The notes beneath the pieces are model-generated. The model saw only the letters and a program-made list of their open reading frames with translations, ran no database searches and was not told where the DNA came from. DNA of 32,952 nucleotides from Vulcanimicrobiota bacterium (lineage in GTDB: Bacteria; Vulcanimicrobiota; Vulcanimicrobiia; Eremiobacterales; Eremiobacteraceae), in NCBI GenBank assembly GCA_013290125.1, contig JABCYQ010000030.1, positions 1-32,952 on the forward strand, written 5' to 3'. Every line of letters begins with the position of its first letter. Positions within the stretch are counted from its first letter, which is position 1. Both the position numbers and the translations under genes were made by a program. Below, piece by piece: positions 8,015 to 18,107 of the stretch.

Positions 8015-8781
8015 GAACGCTGCTGCACCACGGCAAGAAGCTCGGGGAAGAAAGCGCCCACTGGAGCCCGCACGACAAGATCGCAGATGGCCGACGCTTC
8101 GGTAGGCTCTGGATTGACCTCGGCGACAAATGCGCCGGCGTGTTTTGCGATGTGGACGAGGCCGGCGGCCGGGTAGACCGCCGCCGACGTTCCGGCCACG
8201 ATAAAAACGCTCGCCTCGCGCGCCGATCCCTCTGCGCGCTCCCACACCGGCGGAGACAACGCTTCGCCGAACCAGACGACATCGGGCCGCATCAATCCGC
8301 CGCATGCACAGAGATCGGGCAGCGGTCCGTCAAGACTCCCGCGCTTGCGATCGCCGCATGCGATGCAGCGCGACCACCGGATGGATCCGTGGAGCTCGAC
8401 GACATCGGCCGATCCCGCTTCGGCATGCAGTCCGTCGACGTTCTGCGTGACGATCGTGAACGACCCAAGCGATTTCGCCAATCGTTCTAGCGCGCGATGT
8501 CCGGCGTTCGGGCGCGCCGCGGCCGCGCGCACGCGGCGCTCGCGGTACCATGTGCTCACCAACTTCGGGTCGCGATCAAACGCCTGCGGCGTGGCGAGGT
8601 CTTCCGGCCGTTGATCGTTCCAGAGCGCACCGCTTCCGCCGCGAAACGTCGGCAGTCCGCTTTCGGCGGACATGCCGGCGCCCGTGAGGACGACGACCGA
8701 GACTGCAGACGTCAGCCGGTGCCCGAGTTCGCGCGCCTCGTTCGCCCATGCGTCGCGAGCGGCGGTGTTAGAACGTTTCAT
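8011..8781 (-). CDS. cobB: Sir2 family NAD-dependent protein deacylase (class III type)
   Basis: A 256-residue sirtuin; it removes acyl groups from lysine using NAD+. Motifs: NAD site TGAGMSAESGLPTFRGG (33-49), TQNVDGLH (112-119), catalytic H131 in ELHGSIRW, zinc cysteines C139, C142, C158 and C160, and GTSAAVYPAAG (198-208). The Tyr-x-x-Arg pair (Y79, R82 in WYRERR) is the class III hallmark shared with SIRT5 and CobB, which favours desuccinylation or demalonylation. The last zinc pair is C-A-C instead of the usual C-x-x-C. ATG 8781 lies one base after the HIT stop. A longer start at 8931 would lie inside the HIT gene. Confidence 0.92.
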   Translation of the reverse strand: MKRSNTAARDAWANEARELGHRLTSAVSVVVLTGAGMSAESGLPTFRGGSGALWNDQRPEDLATPQAFDRDPKLVSTWYRERRVRAAAARPNAGHRALERLAKSLGSFTIVTQNVDGLHAEAGSADVVELHGSIRWSRCIACGDRKRGSLDGPLPDLCACGGLMRPDVVWFGEALSPPVWERAEGSAREASVFIVAGTSAAVYPAAGLVHIAKHAGAFVAEVNPEPTEASAICDLVVRAPVGAFFPELLAVVQQRS

Positions 8782-8782
8782 C

Positions 8783-9133
8783 TCAGCCGGGCGGCCAACT
8801 GAAGCGACGGCCGGAGAGCACGTGCAGATGGACGTGAAAGACGGTCTGGCCCGCTTCCGCACCGGTATTGACCACGACGCGGAAGCCGGCGCCTTTCGAT
8901 TCCTGCGCGCCGAGTTTCGCGGCCGCTGCACCGAGCCGGCCGATCAACGCCGTGCCGCCGGGCGCCGCCGCCACCGCCGGCAGATCCGCGAAGTGCGCGC
9001 GAGGTACGACAAGTAAATGCGATGGTGCGACCGGCCGTAAGTCTGCAAATGCGACGAGCGCGTCGTCTTCGTAGAGAAACGTCGTGCCGAATTTCCCTGC
9101 GACGATGTCGCAGAACACGCACCCGTCAGCCAT
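8783..9133 (-). CDS. HIT family nucleotide hydrolase (HINT-like)
   Basis: A 116-residue protein starting MADGCVFCDIVAGK, the normal HINT N-terminus with a C-x-x-C pair (C5, C8), and ending with the catalytic histidine triad HVHLH (H100, H102, H104) followed by VLSGRRFSWPPG. HINT proteins hydrolyse AMP-lysine, AMP-amino acid or related nucleoside phosphoramidates and dinucleotides. The start overlaps the stop of the upstream binding-protein gene by 8 bases; the sirtuin follows after one base. The longer reading start at 9298 is an overlap artefact. Family is certain; substrate is not. Confidence 0.93.
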   Translation of the reverse strand: MADGCVFCDIVAGKFGTTFLYEDDALVAFADLRPVAPSHLLVVPRAHFADLPAVAAAPGGTALIGRLGAAAAKLGAQESKGAGFRVVVNTGAEAGQTVFHVHLHVLSGRRFSWPPG

Positions 9134-10691
9134 TGTTCGGCGCCTCGAAGTACATGGTGTCGAAATGAAGGCCGGCGTCCGGGCTCGGTACATAGCCGCG
9201 CAATTCTGAGCGGAAGACGATCGGCGGCGCGGTGTGGGCGATCGGCACGACCGGCGCTTGATCGCGTATCCTGGCAAGCGCACGGCGGTATATCGCACGA
9301 CGCATCGCCGGATCGATCGTGGTTCGTCCGGCCACCATCAGTTCGTGGAAGGGCTCGTCCTTCCAGAAGGCCGCATTGTTCGCATCCGGCGCGACTGCGG
9401 AGTCGCGATCGAGCAGCGGATCGAGAAAATTATCAGGGTCGCCGTCGTCTCCCGTCCATCCGATGATCGCGAGATCGTGCTCGCCGCTGCCCACCTTCGT
9501 GAGATACATCCCCCACTCCATACCCTGCAGCTTCGTTTCGATCCCAACGGCTCGCAAGTAGCTCTGGATCGCTTCCGCGACGCGCTGCGGCTCCGGCACG
9601 TATGGCCGCGGCAAGGTCATGTACCAGAACGACACGGAAAAACCGTGTGGATAACCGGCCTTTTCAAGCAGCGCCCGCGCGCCGGCCGGATCGTAGGGAT
9701 ACGACGTGTCGACGCCGTGCGGCCAGACCGCAGGCGGCAGAAATTCCTTCGCCGCGATCGCGGTCGGGTCGTAGAAGCTCTTCACGATCGCGCGCGTGTC
9801 GATCGCTTTGTATATCGCGCGCCGCACGAGCACGTCGTCGAGCGGTTTCTTCTGATTGTTGATCGCGAGGTACATCAGATTGTTCGGCGGCTGCCGATAG
9901 ACGTGCAGGCTCGGATCGGCAAGCAGCGCGGGCAGGTCGTCGGGTCGCGGAAATTCCAAGCCGTCTATATCGCCCTTCTGCAATTCGAGCATGGCGGTCG
10001 CCGGATCGGGTATGTCGCGGATGATCACCGTTTTGATCTTCGGCTGCGGTCCCCAGTAGCCGTCCCAAGCCTTCAGTGTGATGTGATCGTCCTTCACCCA
10101 CTCGGCGACGCGATACGGCCCGGTTCCGGACGGCTGCGTGTAGTAGTCGTTCTTCAACGTCTGCAGCGCGGTGGGCGAGGAGATGGAAAACGCCGGCATC
10201 GCGAGATCGGAAAGAAATGCGGCCACCGGTGTGCGCAGCCGGATCTCCACCGCCGACGGTGATAGCACGCGTACCGATCGAATCACAGATGGATACGCAC
10301 CGAATTGGCTGTGGAAATACGAGAAGTGCGGGTCGTCTTTGCGCCATCTGTCGAAATTGAATTTGACCGCGGCGGCATCGAACGGGGTTCCGTCTTGGAA
10401 GCGGACGCCTTGCCGCAACTGGAAATCCCAAACCTTGCCGTCGGCGCTATGCCGCCACGACGTGGCGAGTTGCGGGTCAGTCTCGAAGCCGCCGAGCCGG
10501 TAACGAGTCAAGCCTTGAAGCGTGTTGCGCGCGATGTTGAACGACAGACCATCGGTCGCGATGGCGGGGTCAAGCGAGACCGCGTCTTTGTTGCGTCCAA
10601 ATACGAGCGCGCGGTCGGCCGTCGGTCCGGCCGAACACGCGCACAGCATCGCGGCCGCAGTCAACGCCACGAGAAATCCGACGCGTCGCAA
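9126..10691 (-). CDS. Peptide-type ABC transporter solute-binding lipoprotein (second copy)
   Basis: A 521-residue SBP_bac_5 (DppA/OppA-like) protein. The N-terminus is a lipoprotein signal, MRRVGFLVALTAAAMLCAC, with probable lipidated C19. The core shows LRQGVRFQDGTPFDAAAVKFN and GTGPYRVAEWVKDDHITLKA, hallmark blocks of the family, and ends VVPIAHTAPPIVFRSELRGYVP. It should bind oligopeptides, nickel or another solute outside the membrane. It starts 5 bases after the stop of a clear paralogue (10697-12289). No permease or ATPase gene is present in the window, so its transporter must be encoded elsewhere. Confidence 0.93.
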   Translation of the reverse strand: MRRVGFLVALTAAAMLCACSAGPTADRALVFGRNKDAVSLDPAIATDGLSFNIARNTLQGLTRYRLGGFETDPQLATSWRHSADGKVWDFQLRQGVRFQDGTPFDAAAVKFNFDRWRKDDPHFSYFHSQFGAYPSVIRSVRVLSPSAVEIRLRTPVAAFLSDLAMPAFSISSPTALQTLKNDYYTQPSGTGPYRVAEWVKDDHITLKAWDGYWGPQPKIKTVIIRDIPDPATAMLELQKGDIDGLEFPRPDDLPALLADPSLHVYRQPPNNLMYLAINNQKKPLDDVLVRRAIYKAIDTRAIVKSFYDPTAIAAKEFLPPAVWPHGVDTSYPYDPAGARALLEKAGYPHGFSVSFWYMTLPRPYVPEPQRVAEAIQSYLRAVGIETKLQGMEWGMYLTKVGSGEHDLAIIGWTGDDGDPDNFLDPLLDRDSAVAPDANNAAFWKDEPFHELMVAGRTTIDPAMRRAIYRRALARIRDQAPVVPIAHTAPPIVFRSELRGYVPSPDAGLHFDTMYFEAPNNG

Positions 10692-10696
10692 CGGCG

Positions 10697-12289
10697 CTAT
10701 TCCTGGAAATACATGAGGTTGAAATCCTCAGCGGTGTCGGGATTCGGCACAAACCCTTTCACGGCCGAGCGAAAGACGGTCGGCGGCGCGTTGTGAGCGA
10801 TCGGCACTGTGGGCGCATCCGAATGGACGAGTTCGAGGGCCCGTCGATAGATATCGTCGCGCTTCACCGGATCCGGCTCCGTCTGACCGGCAAGCATCAG
10901 CGCATGGTAGTCGGGATTCTTCCAGAACGAGACGTTGTTCGCGCCCGGCGGCTTTGCGCTGTCTTCATCTAGTACCGTGTAGAGGAAGTTGTCGGGGTCG
11001 CCGTTGTCTCCTGACCAGCCGAACAGCGCCAGGTCGTGCTCGCCGTTTTCCACGCGCGCCAAGTAGACGCCCCATTCGAGACCTTGCAGCGTTGCGCGAA
11101 TCCCGACGCGCGCGAGGTCGGCTTGGATCGCCTCCGCCACGCGCTGTGGTTCCGGCAAATACGGCCGCGGCGCGGTCATGAACCAGAGCCGCGTTGAAAA
11201 GCCGTTGGGAAAGCCCGCTTGGCTCAAGAGCTTGCGCGCGCCGGCCGGGTCGTAGGCATACGCGACCGCGACTCCGTGCGGTCTCACAGCCTCCGGCAAG
11301 AATTCTTCCGCCGGAACGGCCGAAGTGTCGTAGAAATCGCGCACGATCGCTTTTACATCGATCGCTTTGTTGATAGCGCGCCGCACAAGCACGTTGTTGA
11401 ACGGCGCGTGCAGTTCGTTCATCGATAAGAACATGACGTTGTTCGGCGGCAGACTATAGATCCTGAGATTCGGATCTTTGCGGAGTTCCGCAAGCGACTC
11501 CGGCTGCGGATATTCCCAGCCGTCGATGTCGCCGCGCTCAAGCGCCAGCAGCGACGTGGACGGATCGACGAAATCGCGCAGGACGACCGAGTGTATCGCC
11601 GCTCTGTGCCCCCAATAGCCGTCGAACGCAGTCAAGGTTATATGGTCGTCTCGCACCCACTCGGTCACGCGATACGGCCCGGTGCCGACCGGGCTGCGGA
11701 AGTAGTTCTCACCTTCGCTTTTCAGTGCCGTCGGCGACGCGATCGAAAAGGACGGCATGGCGAGATCCGCGAGAAGCGGCGCGAGCGGGTGCGTGAGGTC
11801 GATGCGCACCGCATCGGGCGCGATCACGTCGACGCCCGCGATGACCCCGGGAAAACCGCCGAACTGGCTTGCGTAGTAGCCGAAATCGCCACCTCGGTGA
11901 TACGGATTTGTGGTCAGCCGCCAGCGGTCGAAATTGAACTTCACGGCCGCTGCGTCAAAGGTGGTCCCATCTTGGAACTTGACGCCGTGGCGCAATTTGA
12001 AGACCCACGTCTTTGCGTCGGCACTTCGCGTCCACGAGATCGCCAGGCTCGGAGCTATCGAGAATGACCCCGGCACGTAGCGCGTGAGCCCTTCGGCTGT
12101 GTTTCGGGCTACGTTGAGCGAGTTGCCGTCCGGCGCGACGGCGTAGTCCAATGTGATTGCATCCTTGTTGCGCCCGAAGACGAGGGTCTGACCACCACCG
12201 GTCGCGGAACTGCTGCCCGCTCCGTTCGAACTGCACGCGACGAGCGTGCTGAGGCAAAGGAAGGCGACGACGCCCGTGATCTGTTTCAT
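10697..12289 (-). CDS. Peptide-type ABC transporter solute-binding lipoprotein (first copy)
   Basis: A 530-residue SBP_bac_5 protein. ATG 12289 is preferred over the ATG-like start at 12313 because it begins MKQITGVVAFLCLSTLVACSS, a clean lipoprotein signal with lipidated C19, and shares ATGA with the preceding stop. Family blocks: TLVFGRNKDAITLDYA, LRHGVKFQDGTTFDAAAVKFN, GTGPYRVTEWVRDDHITLTA, ending TVPIAHNAPPTVFRSAVKGFVP. It aligns end to end with the next gene, so the two arose by tandem duplication. No permease or ATPase partner is nearby. Ligand unknown. Confidence 0.93.
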   Translation of the reverse strand: MKQITGVVAFLCLSTLVACSSNGAGSSSATGGGQTLVFGRNKDAITLDYAVAPDGNSLNVARNTAEGLTRYVPGSFSIAPSLAISWTRSADAKTWVFKLRHGVKFQDGTTFDAAAVKFNFDRWRLTTNPYHRGGDFGYYASQFGGFPGVIAGVDVIAPDAVRIDLTHPLAPLLADLAMPSFSIASPTALKSEGENYFRSPVGTGPYRVTEWVRDDHITLTAFDGYWGHRAAIHSVVLRDFVDPSTSLLALERGDIDGWEYPQPESLAELRKDPNLRIYSLPPNNVMFLSMNELHAPFNNVLVRRAINKAIDVKAIVRDFYDTSAVPAEEFLPEAVRPHGVAVAYAYDPAGARKLLSQAGFPNGFSTRLWFMTAPRPYLPEPQRVAEAIQADLARVGIRATLQGLEWGVYLARVENGEHDLALFGWSGDNGDPDNFLYTVLDEDSAKPPGANNVSFWKNPDYHALMLAGQTEPDPVKRDDIYRRALELVHSDAPTVPIAHNAPPTVFRSAVKGFVPNPDTAEDFNLMYFQE

Positions 12290-13788
12290 TGCCCTGCCAG
12301 TTCGAACGACCAAGAGTACGCAAGCGGATTGCCGGCGGTGTCGGAGGCACGCAATTCGACTCGGATATCACCGGGCTCGATGTCGCTGCTCGGGAGATAG
12401 TAGATATAGGAAGCGTTGCGCGTTGATGCAGCCGTCACGTCGACCCCATTCACCAGCAGGCGCTCGCTTTCGGCGAGCATGCCGCGATCGCCCACGGTAT
12501 TGAACGTGACGTAGATGCTCGGCCGCCGGCTCGAGACGACGGCACCGGCTGCCGGAGCGACTTCGCGGACGGTCGGCGGCGTCGTGACGATCGTGGCCGT
12601 GTCGGGCGCGAGCGCTTGCGCTGCCGCCGAAGCGAGCGCGAACCGGACGATCACCGGCGCCGCGACAAGATTCGTGCCGACCGCTATGTCGAAGGAGCCT
12701 TCGTAGTGACCCGGCCTGGTCTCGCTCATCGGAACGCCGACGATCATATCGCCGATATCGAAAGACGCCGACGCGCCTGGACTTCCGGTCGCGACGATGT
12801 GTAGGCTCTGACCTGCGCGCAACGGTTCGGCCGCGTTGTCCTGCGTGCTCGATATCAAGGGTGCGCCGTTGGCCGCAACGACCGTTGATCGGCCGTTCGA
12901 CGCCGCCGTCGACGCGGCGACGACGTCGCGCACTTCGCCGGTGAGCGGATCCGCGCGCACGGTGACCGAGTCCGAGACGCCAAGATCGGCGAAGGTCGCC
13001 GCTCTGCCGTCGAGCGACACGATCGTGTCTCTCGGATCCGCGTTCACGACGCGACCAGAGGTGAGCACCATGCTGGAACCGGCGATCGCGGCGATCGTGC
13101 CGAGATAGCCGGTGAAGATATCGGCGACCGAGATGATGCCGCCGGCTGAGTCCGATGAAACGATCAGCGTATCACCCGCGCGGACTTGCGCGATCGTCCC
13201 GGCGCCAGCCATGTTCCCGCGCGTCTCGCGGAATTGAATGGGCGTGCCAGCGGGTATGGCGACGTGATACTGCTGACCGTTCGCGTCAAGGTAGACGCCT
13301 TGGGACCCGGCGCTCGTGTCCACTTTTGTCACGGTGCCTTGAAGGGTCTGCAGTGTCGAAGATGAGCGCACAGCGGCCTGCCCCGGCGGGGTCTCGGCAC
13401 CTTCGCCGGACGTGACGACGATCTCGTGTGCGCGGACGTTCGCGCGGATGGTCGCGTCGAAACCGAGCGCAAGCGCACGCAGCGGCACGAGCATGCGATT
13501 GCCCACGAAGATGGGCGCGACGTCGAGCGCCGTTCTTACTCCGTTCACCACGAGTGATCGGACGCTCACGCGCATCACGACTTGACGAACGACCGTCGTG
13601 AACGTCGCGGTCCTGCTGCGCGCATCGTATGTGAGGTCTGCACCAAGCGCCGCGGCCGCCGGCCGCAAAGCGACAAACGTCCGGCCCCCGACCTGCGCGA
13701 CCGAGGCTGCAGAAAGCGAAGTGCCGTCTATCGTGACGTGCGGGGGCGGCGCGACGCTCAGGATCACCGCAGCGACGAGCGCGATCAT
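12286..13788 (-). CDS. Secreted protein with copper-amine-oxidase N-terminal domain and Ig-like C-terminus
   Basis: A 500-residue exported protein with a short signal sequence (MIALVAAVILSVAPPP). Residues about 17-125 form a copper amine oxidase N-terminal type domain, recognised by GRTFVALRPAAAALGADLTYD and NRMLVPLRALALGFDATI. A beta-rich middle (about 145-300) and an Ig-like C-terminal domain (about 405-500, PAAGAVVSSRRPSIYVTFN) follow. There is no amine-oxidase catalytic domain; such domains commonly occur alone in cell-envelope proteins of Firmicutes and related phyla. It overlaps both neighbours by 4 bases. Role is likely cell-surface or envelope binding; this is inference. Confidence 0.85.
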   Translation of the reverse strand: MIALVAAVILSVAPPPHVTIDGTSLSAASVAQVGGRTFVALRPAAAALGADLTYDARSRTATFTTVVRQVVMRVSVRSLVVNGVRTALDVAPIFVGNRMLVPLRALALGFDATIRANVRAHEIVVTSGEGAETPPGQAAVRSSSTLQTLQGTVTKVDTSAGSQGVYLDANGQQYHVAIPAGTPIQFRETRGNMAGAGTIAQVRAGDTLIVSSDSAGGIISVADIFTGYLGTIAAIAGSSMVLTSGRVVNADPRDTIVSLDGRAATFADLGVSDSVTVRADPLTGEVRDVVAASTAASNGRSTVVAANGAPLISSTQDNAAEPLRAGQSLHIVATGSPGASASFDIGDMIVGVPMSETRPGHYEGSFDIAVGTNLVAAPVIVRFALASAAAQALAPDTATIVTTPPTVREVAPAAGAVVSSRRPSIYVTFNTVGDRGMLAESERLLVNGVDVTAASTRNASYIYYLPSSDIEPGDIRVELRASDTAGNPLAYSWSFELAGQ

Positions 13789-14882
13789 CGGGCGAGTGCC
13801 TCTCTATATACGGCGGCTGTCATCTGGGCTGCACGCTCCCACGTGAAGTTCGCAGCGCGCCGCCGTCCGGCGGCGACGAGCGCCGCGACCGGCTGACGCC
13901 CGTTGAGCGCAGCGGTGAGCGCCTGCGTCAGACCGACGCGATCGGTGGGCGCGAACGAGAGCGCGGCCTCGCCAGCCACTTCGACCAAAGCCGGTGTGCG
14001 CGCGATAATCACGGGCGCGCCCGCAGCCATGGCCTCGACGACGGAAAGTCCGAAGCCTTCGTAGAGCGATGGTTGAACGACGGCAGCGGCGCCGGCATAG
14101 AGCGAGACGAGATCGGATACTTCCACATGACCGAGCCGCACAATTCTTCCGCGCGCGCAAGCGTACCTATCTGCGTCGAAGCAGAGCGTTTCCGTCGACG
14201 TGATGCACAGATCGCATTCGACTTCGAGTTCGCTCCACGCGGCGAACAATGTCTCGAGATTCTTGTGCCGCCGCGCGTTGCCCGCATAGAAGACGTACGG
14301 CCGCTGCAGAGCAAATCGCTGCCGGGCACGGCTCGCGGCGCGGGCGCGCTGTTCGTCGTCGAGAAAGAACGCTTCGTTCACCCCCAGCGGCACGATCCTG
14401 ATATTCTCCGGTGCGATGTTGAGATACGTCCGCAGATCCGCGATCGTCGCCTTCGCATCGGTGATGATCGCACGTGCGCTGCGTGCGACCGGACCGGTCA
14501 CCCATCGATAGTAGAGCGGGATCTTCCACGAGAAGTATTCGGGAAAACGCCGATGGATGAGATCGTGGATGGTCTGGACGTGGGGCGCGCGCACGCGCAG
14601 CGGCGAGTACAGAGACATCAAGTGCACGAGATCGGCGCCGCGCTGCAAGATGTGCGGCAGCGTGACGTACTCGCCGAATGAGACGTTCGCAGCCGCGCGG
14701 TCGCTTATGCGCACTATCTCGGCGCCCGCGGCGTCGAGGTCTGCATTTGAGACGACGACGAACCGCAGGTCGGGTGCGGCTGCCGGCAATCGCGCGACAA
14801 GTTCGCGCACGTACGTTTGCATGCCCACGGACATCTGACGCGTCAGACGTGCGTCGAGCGCGACGCGGGGGGGCTCGATCAA
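13785..14882 (-). CDS. GT4 family glycosyltransferase
   Basis: A 365-residue GT-B fold enzyme. The N-terminus VALDARLTRQMSVGMQTYVREL is typical of GT4, as are PYVFYAGNARRHKNLETLFAAW (about 195-216) and the nucleotide-sugar binding block PSLYEGFGLSVVEAMAAGAPVI with the E-x7-E pair E275 and E283. It transfers a sugar from a nucleotide donor, probably to an envelope polysaccharide or glycolipid; no donor can be assigned. The start is TTG 14882: no ATG or GTG lies near and the family N-terminus begins here, though no Shine-Dalgarno is seen. First gene of the operon down to the metallophosphoesterase. Confidence 0.9.
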   Translation of the reverse strand: MIEPPRVALDARLTRQMSVGMQTYVRELVARLPAAAPDLRFVVVSNADLDAAGAEIVRISDRAAANVSFGEYVTLPHILQRGADLVHLMSLYSPLRVRAPHVQTIHDLIHRRFPEYFSWKIPLYYRWVTGPVARSARAIITDAKATIADLRTYLNIAPENIRIVPLGVNEAFFLDDEQRARAASRARQRFALQRPYVFYAGNARRHKNLETLFAAWSELEVECDLCITSTETLCFDADRYACARGRIVRLGHVEVSDLVSLYAGAAAVVQPSLYEGFGLSVVEAMAAGAPVIIARTPALVEVAGEAALSFAPTDRVGLTQALTAALNGRQPVAALVAAGRRRAANFTWERAAQMTAAVYREALAR

Positions 14883-15134
14883 TCGCGGCGACCGCGGCGA
14901 GTGGCGAATAGTGTCGGATTTACGGACGGCACGCTCGCGGTTTCTGTCCCTAGGGCTTTTGGCCTTGCGCTTGGTCGCCCGACCTAGAAGAGTCGGGTGC
15001 CCCTAGTCACATCGGCTCATTTAAGTGCTTACCCGGCAGGGCGCCATCAGCGGCACGTCACAAAGGCTGTCACTGCCCGTCGTATCTACGTATCCGCACC
15101 TTTGCACCTGCGCGACGAGCACGGAGTTTCTCGG
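14883..15134. other. Intergenic region between divergent GT4 and PilZ genes
   Basis: A 252-base spacer that must hold promoters for both directions. A 6-bp hairpin with an 8-base loop (14978-14983 with 14992-14997) and a CCCTAGGG palindrome near 14948 are visible. No convincing promoter boxes or riboswitch consensus could be recognised. Confidence 0.4.
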
Positions 15135-15556
15135 ATGGGCCTTTTCGGTATGTTGTTTGATCGGAGCGCGAGAAACGCCGGCGCGTCGCAGGCGCGCGGA
15201 CACTTGCGTCATCCATTGACCGACGAAGCGACGTTGACCGTATTCGAGACAGCCGATGTCGCCATCGTCAAGATCGTCGATCTTTCGGTGGCCGGTGCCC
15301 GCGTTCGCGGCGCGCTGGATCTAGCGCCGGGCGACTCGGTCGCTCTGACGCTCCGCGTCGCCGACAGCGTCGAACTTCAGCTCTGCGCCCGGGTCGCGCA
15401 CTCTGCGCCTTCTTCCGAACGCGCCGACGTCGCCGAATTCGGCCTCGCGTTCAACTCCACGCACTTCGCCGATCGCAAACTCGTGGCGCGCTACATCCGC
15501 CAGCGCGCGATCGATACGCTGATCGAGCAGAACGTTCCGGTTGGAGCCGGCGCCGA

Positions 15557-15560
<4 letters not shown>
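15135..15560 (+). CDS. PilZ domain protein
   Basis: A 141-residue protein starting at ATG 15135, with GGAG at 15123-15126 at good spacing. After a short N-terminus, the two c-di-GMP binding motifs of PilZ domains are present: R-x3-R as RGHLR (about 22-26) and D/N-x-S-x2-G as DLSVAG, followed by beta-strand segments and a C-terminal helix (about 115-135). It probably senses c-di-GMP to control motility, exopolysaccharide or adhesion, but no effector domain is attached. A frame open from 14997 lacks the Shine-Dalgarno. It converges on the GT2 gene; the stops overlap by 4 bases. Confidence 0.85.
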
Positions 15561-18006
<2,446 letters not shown>

Positions 18007-18034
18007 TTATCTCGTCTCTCGCCCCCGTCGTCTC

Positions 18035-18083
18035 GTAGTAGGGCAAGCAACGCTTGCCCTACGGGCCATAAAGGTCCGCCCTA
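18035..18083. repeat. Compound palindromic repeat, copy 1
   Basis: An 11-bp inverted repeat with a 3-base loop (18038-18048 with 18052-18062) contains AGGGCAAGC-AAC-GCTTGCCCT. A second, imperfect palindrome around CCATAAAGG (18063-18083) follows and again ends in CCCTAC. Bases 18035-18060 are identical to 24239-24264. It lies between the divergent pyrG and hydrolase genes and resembles a REP-like element. Confidence 0.75.
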
Positions 18084-18107
18084 CATTTATATTCGAAGCG
18101 CACGGAT

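Noticed and set aside
14883-15134. Possible c-di-GMP riboswitch ahead of the PilZ gene
   Set aside because: A CACAAAGGCT stretch recalls part of the GEMM motif, but the conserved 5' segment and the second stem could not be found.
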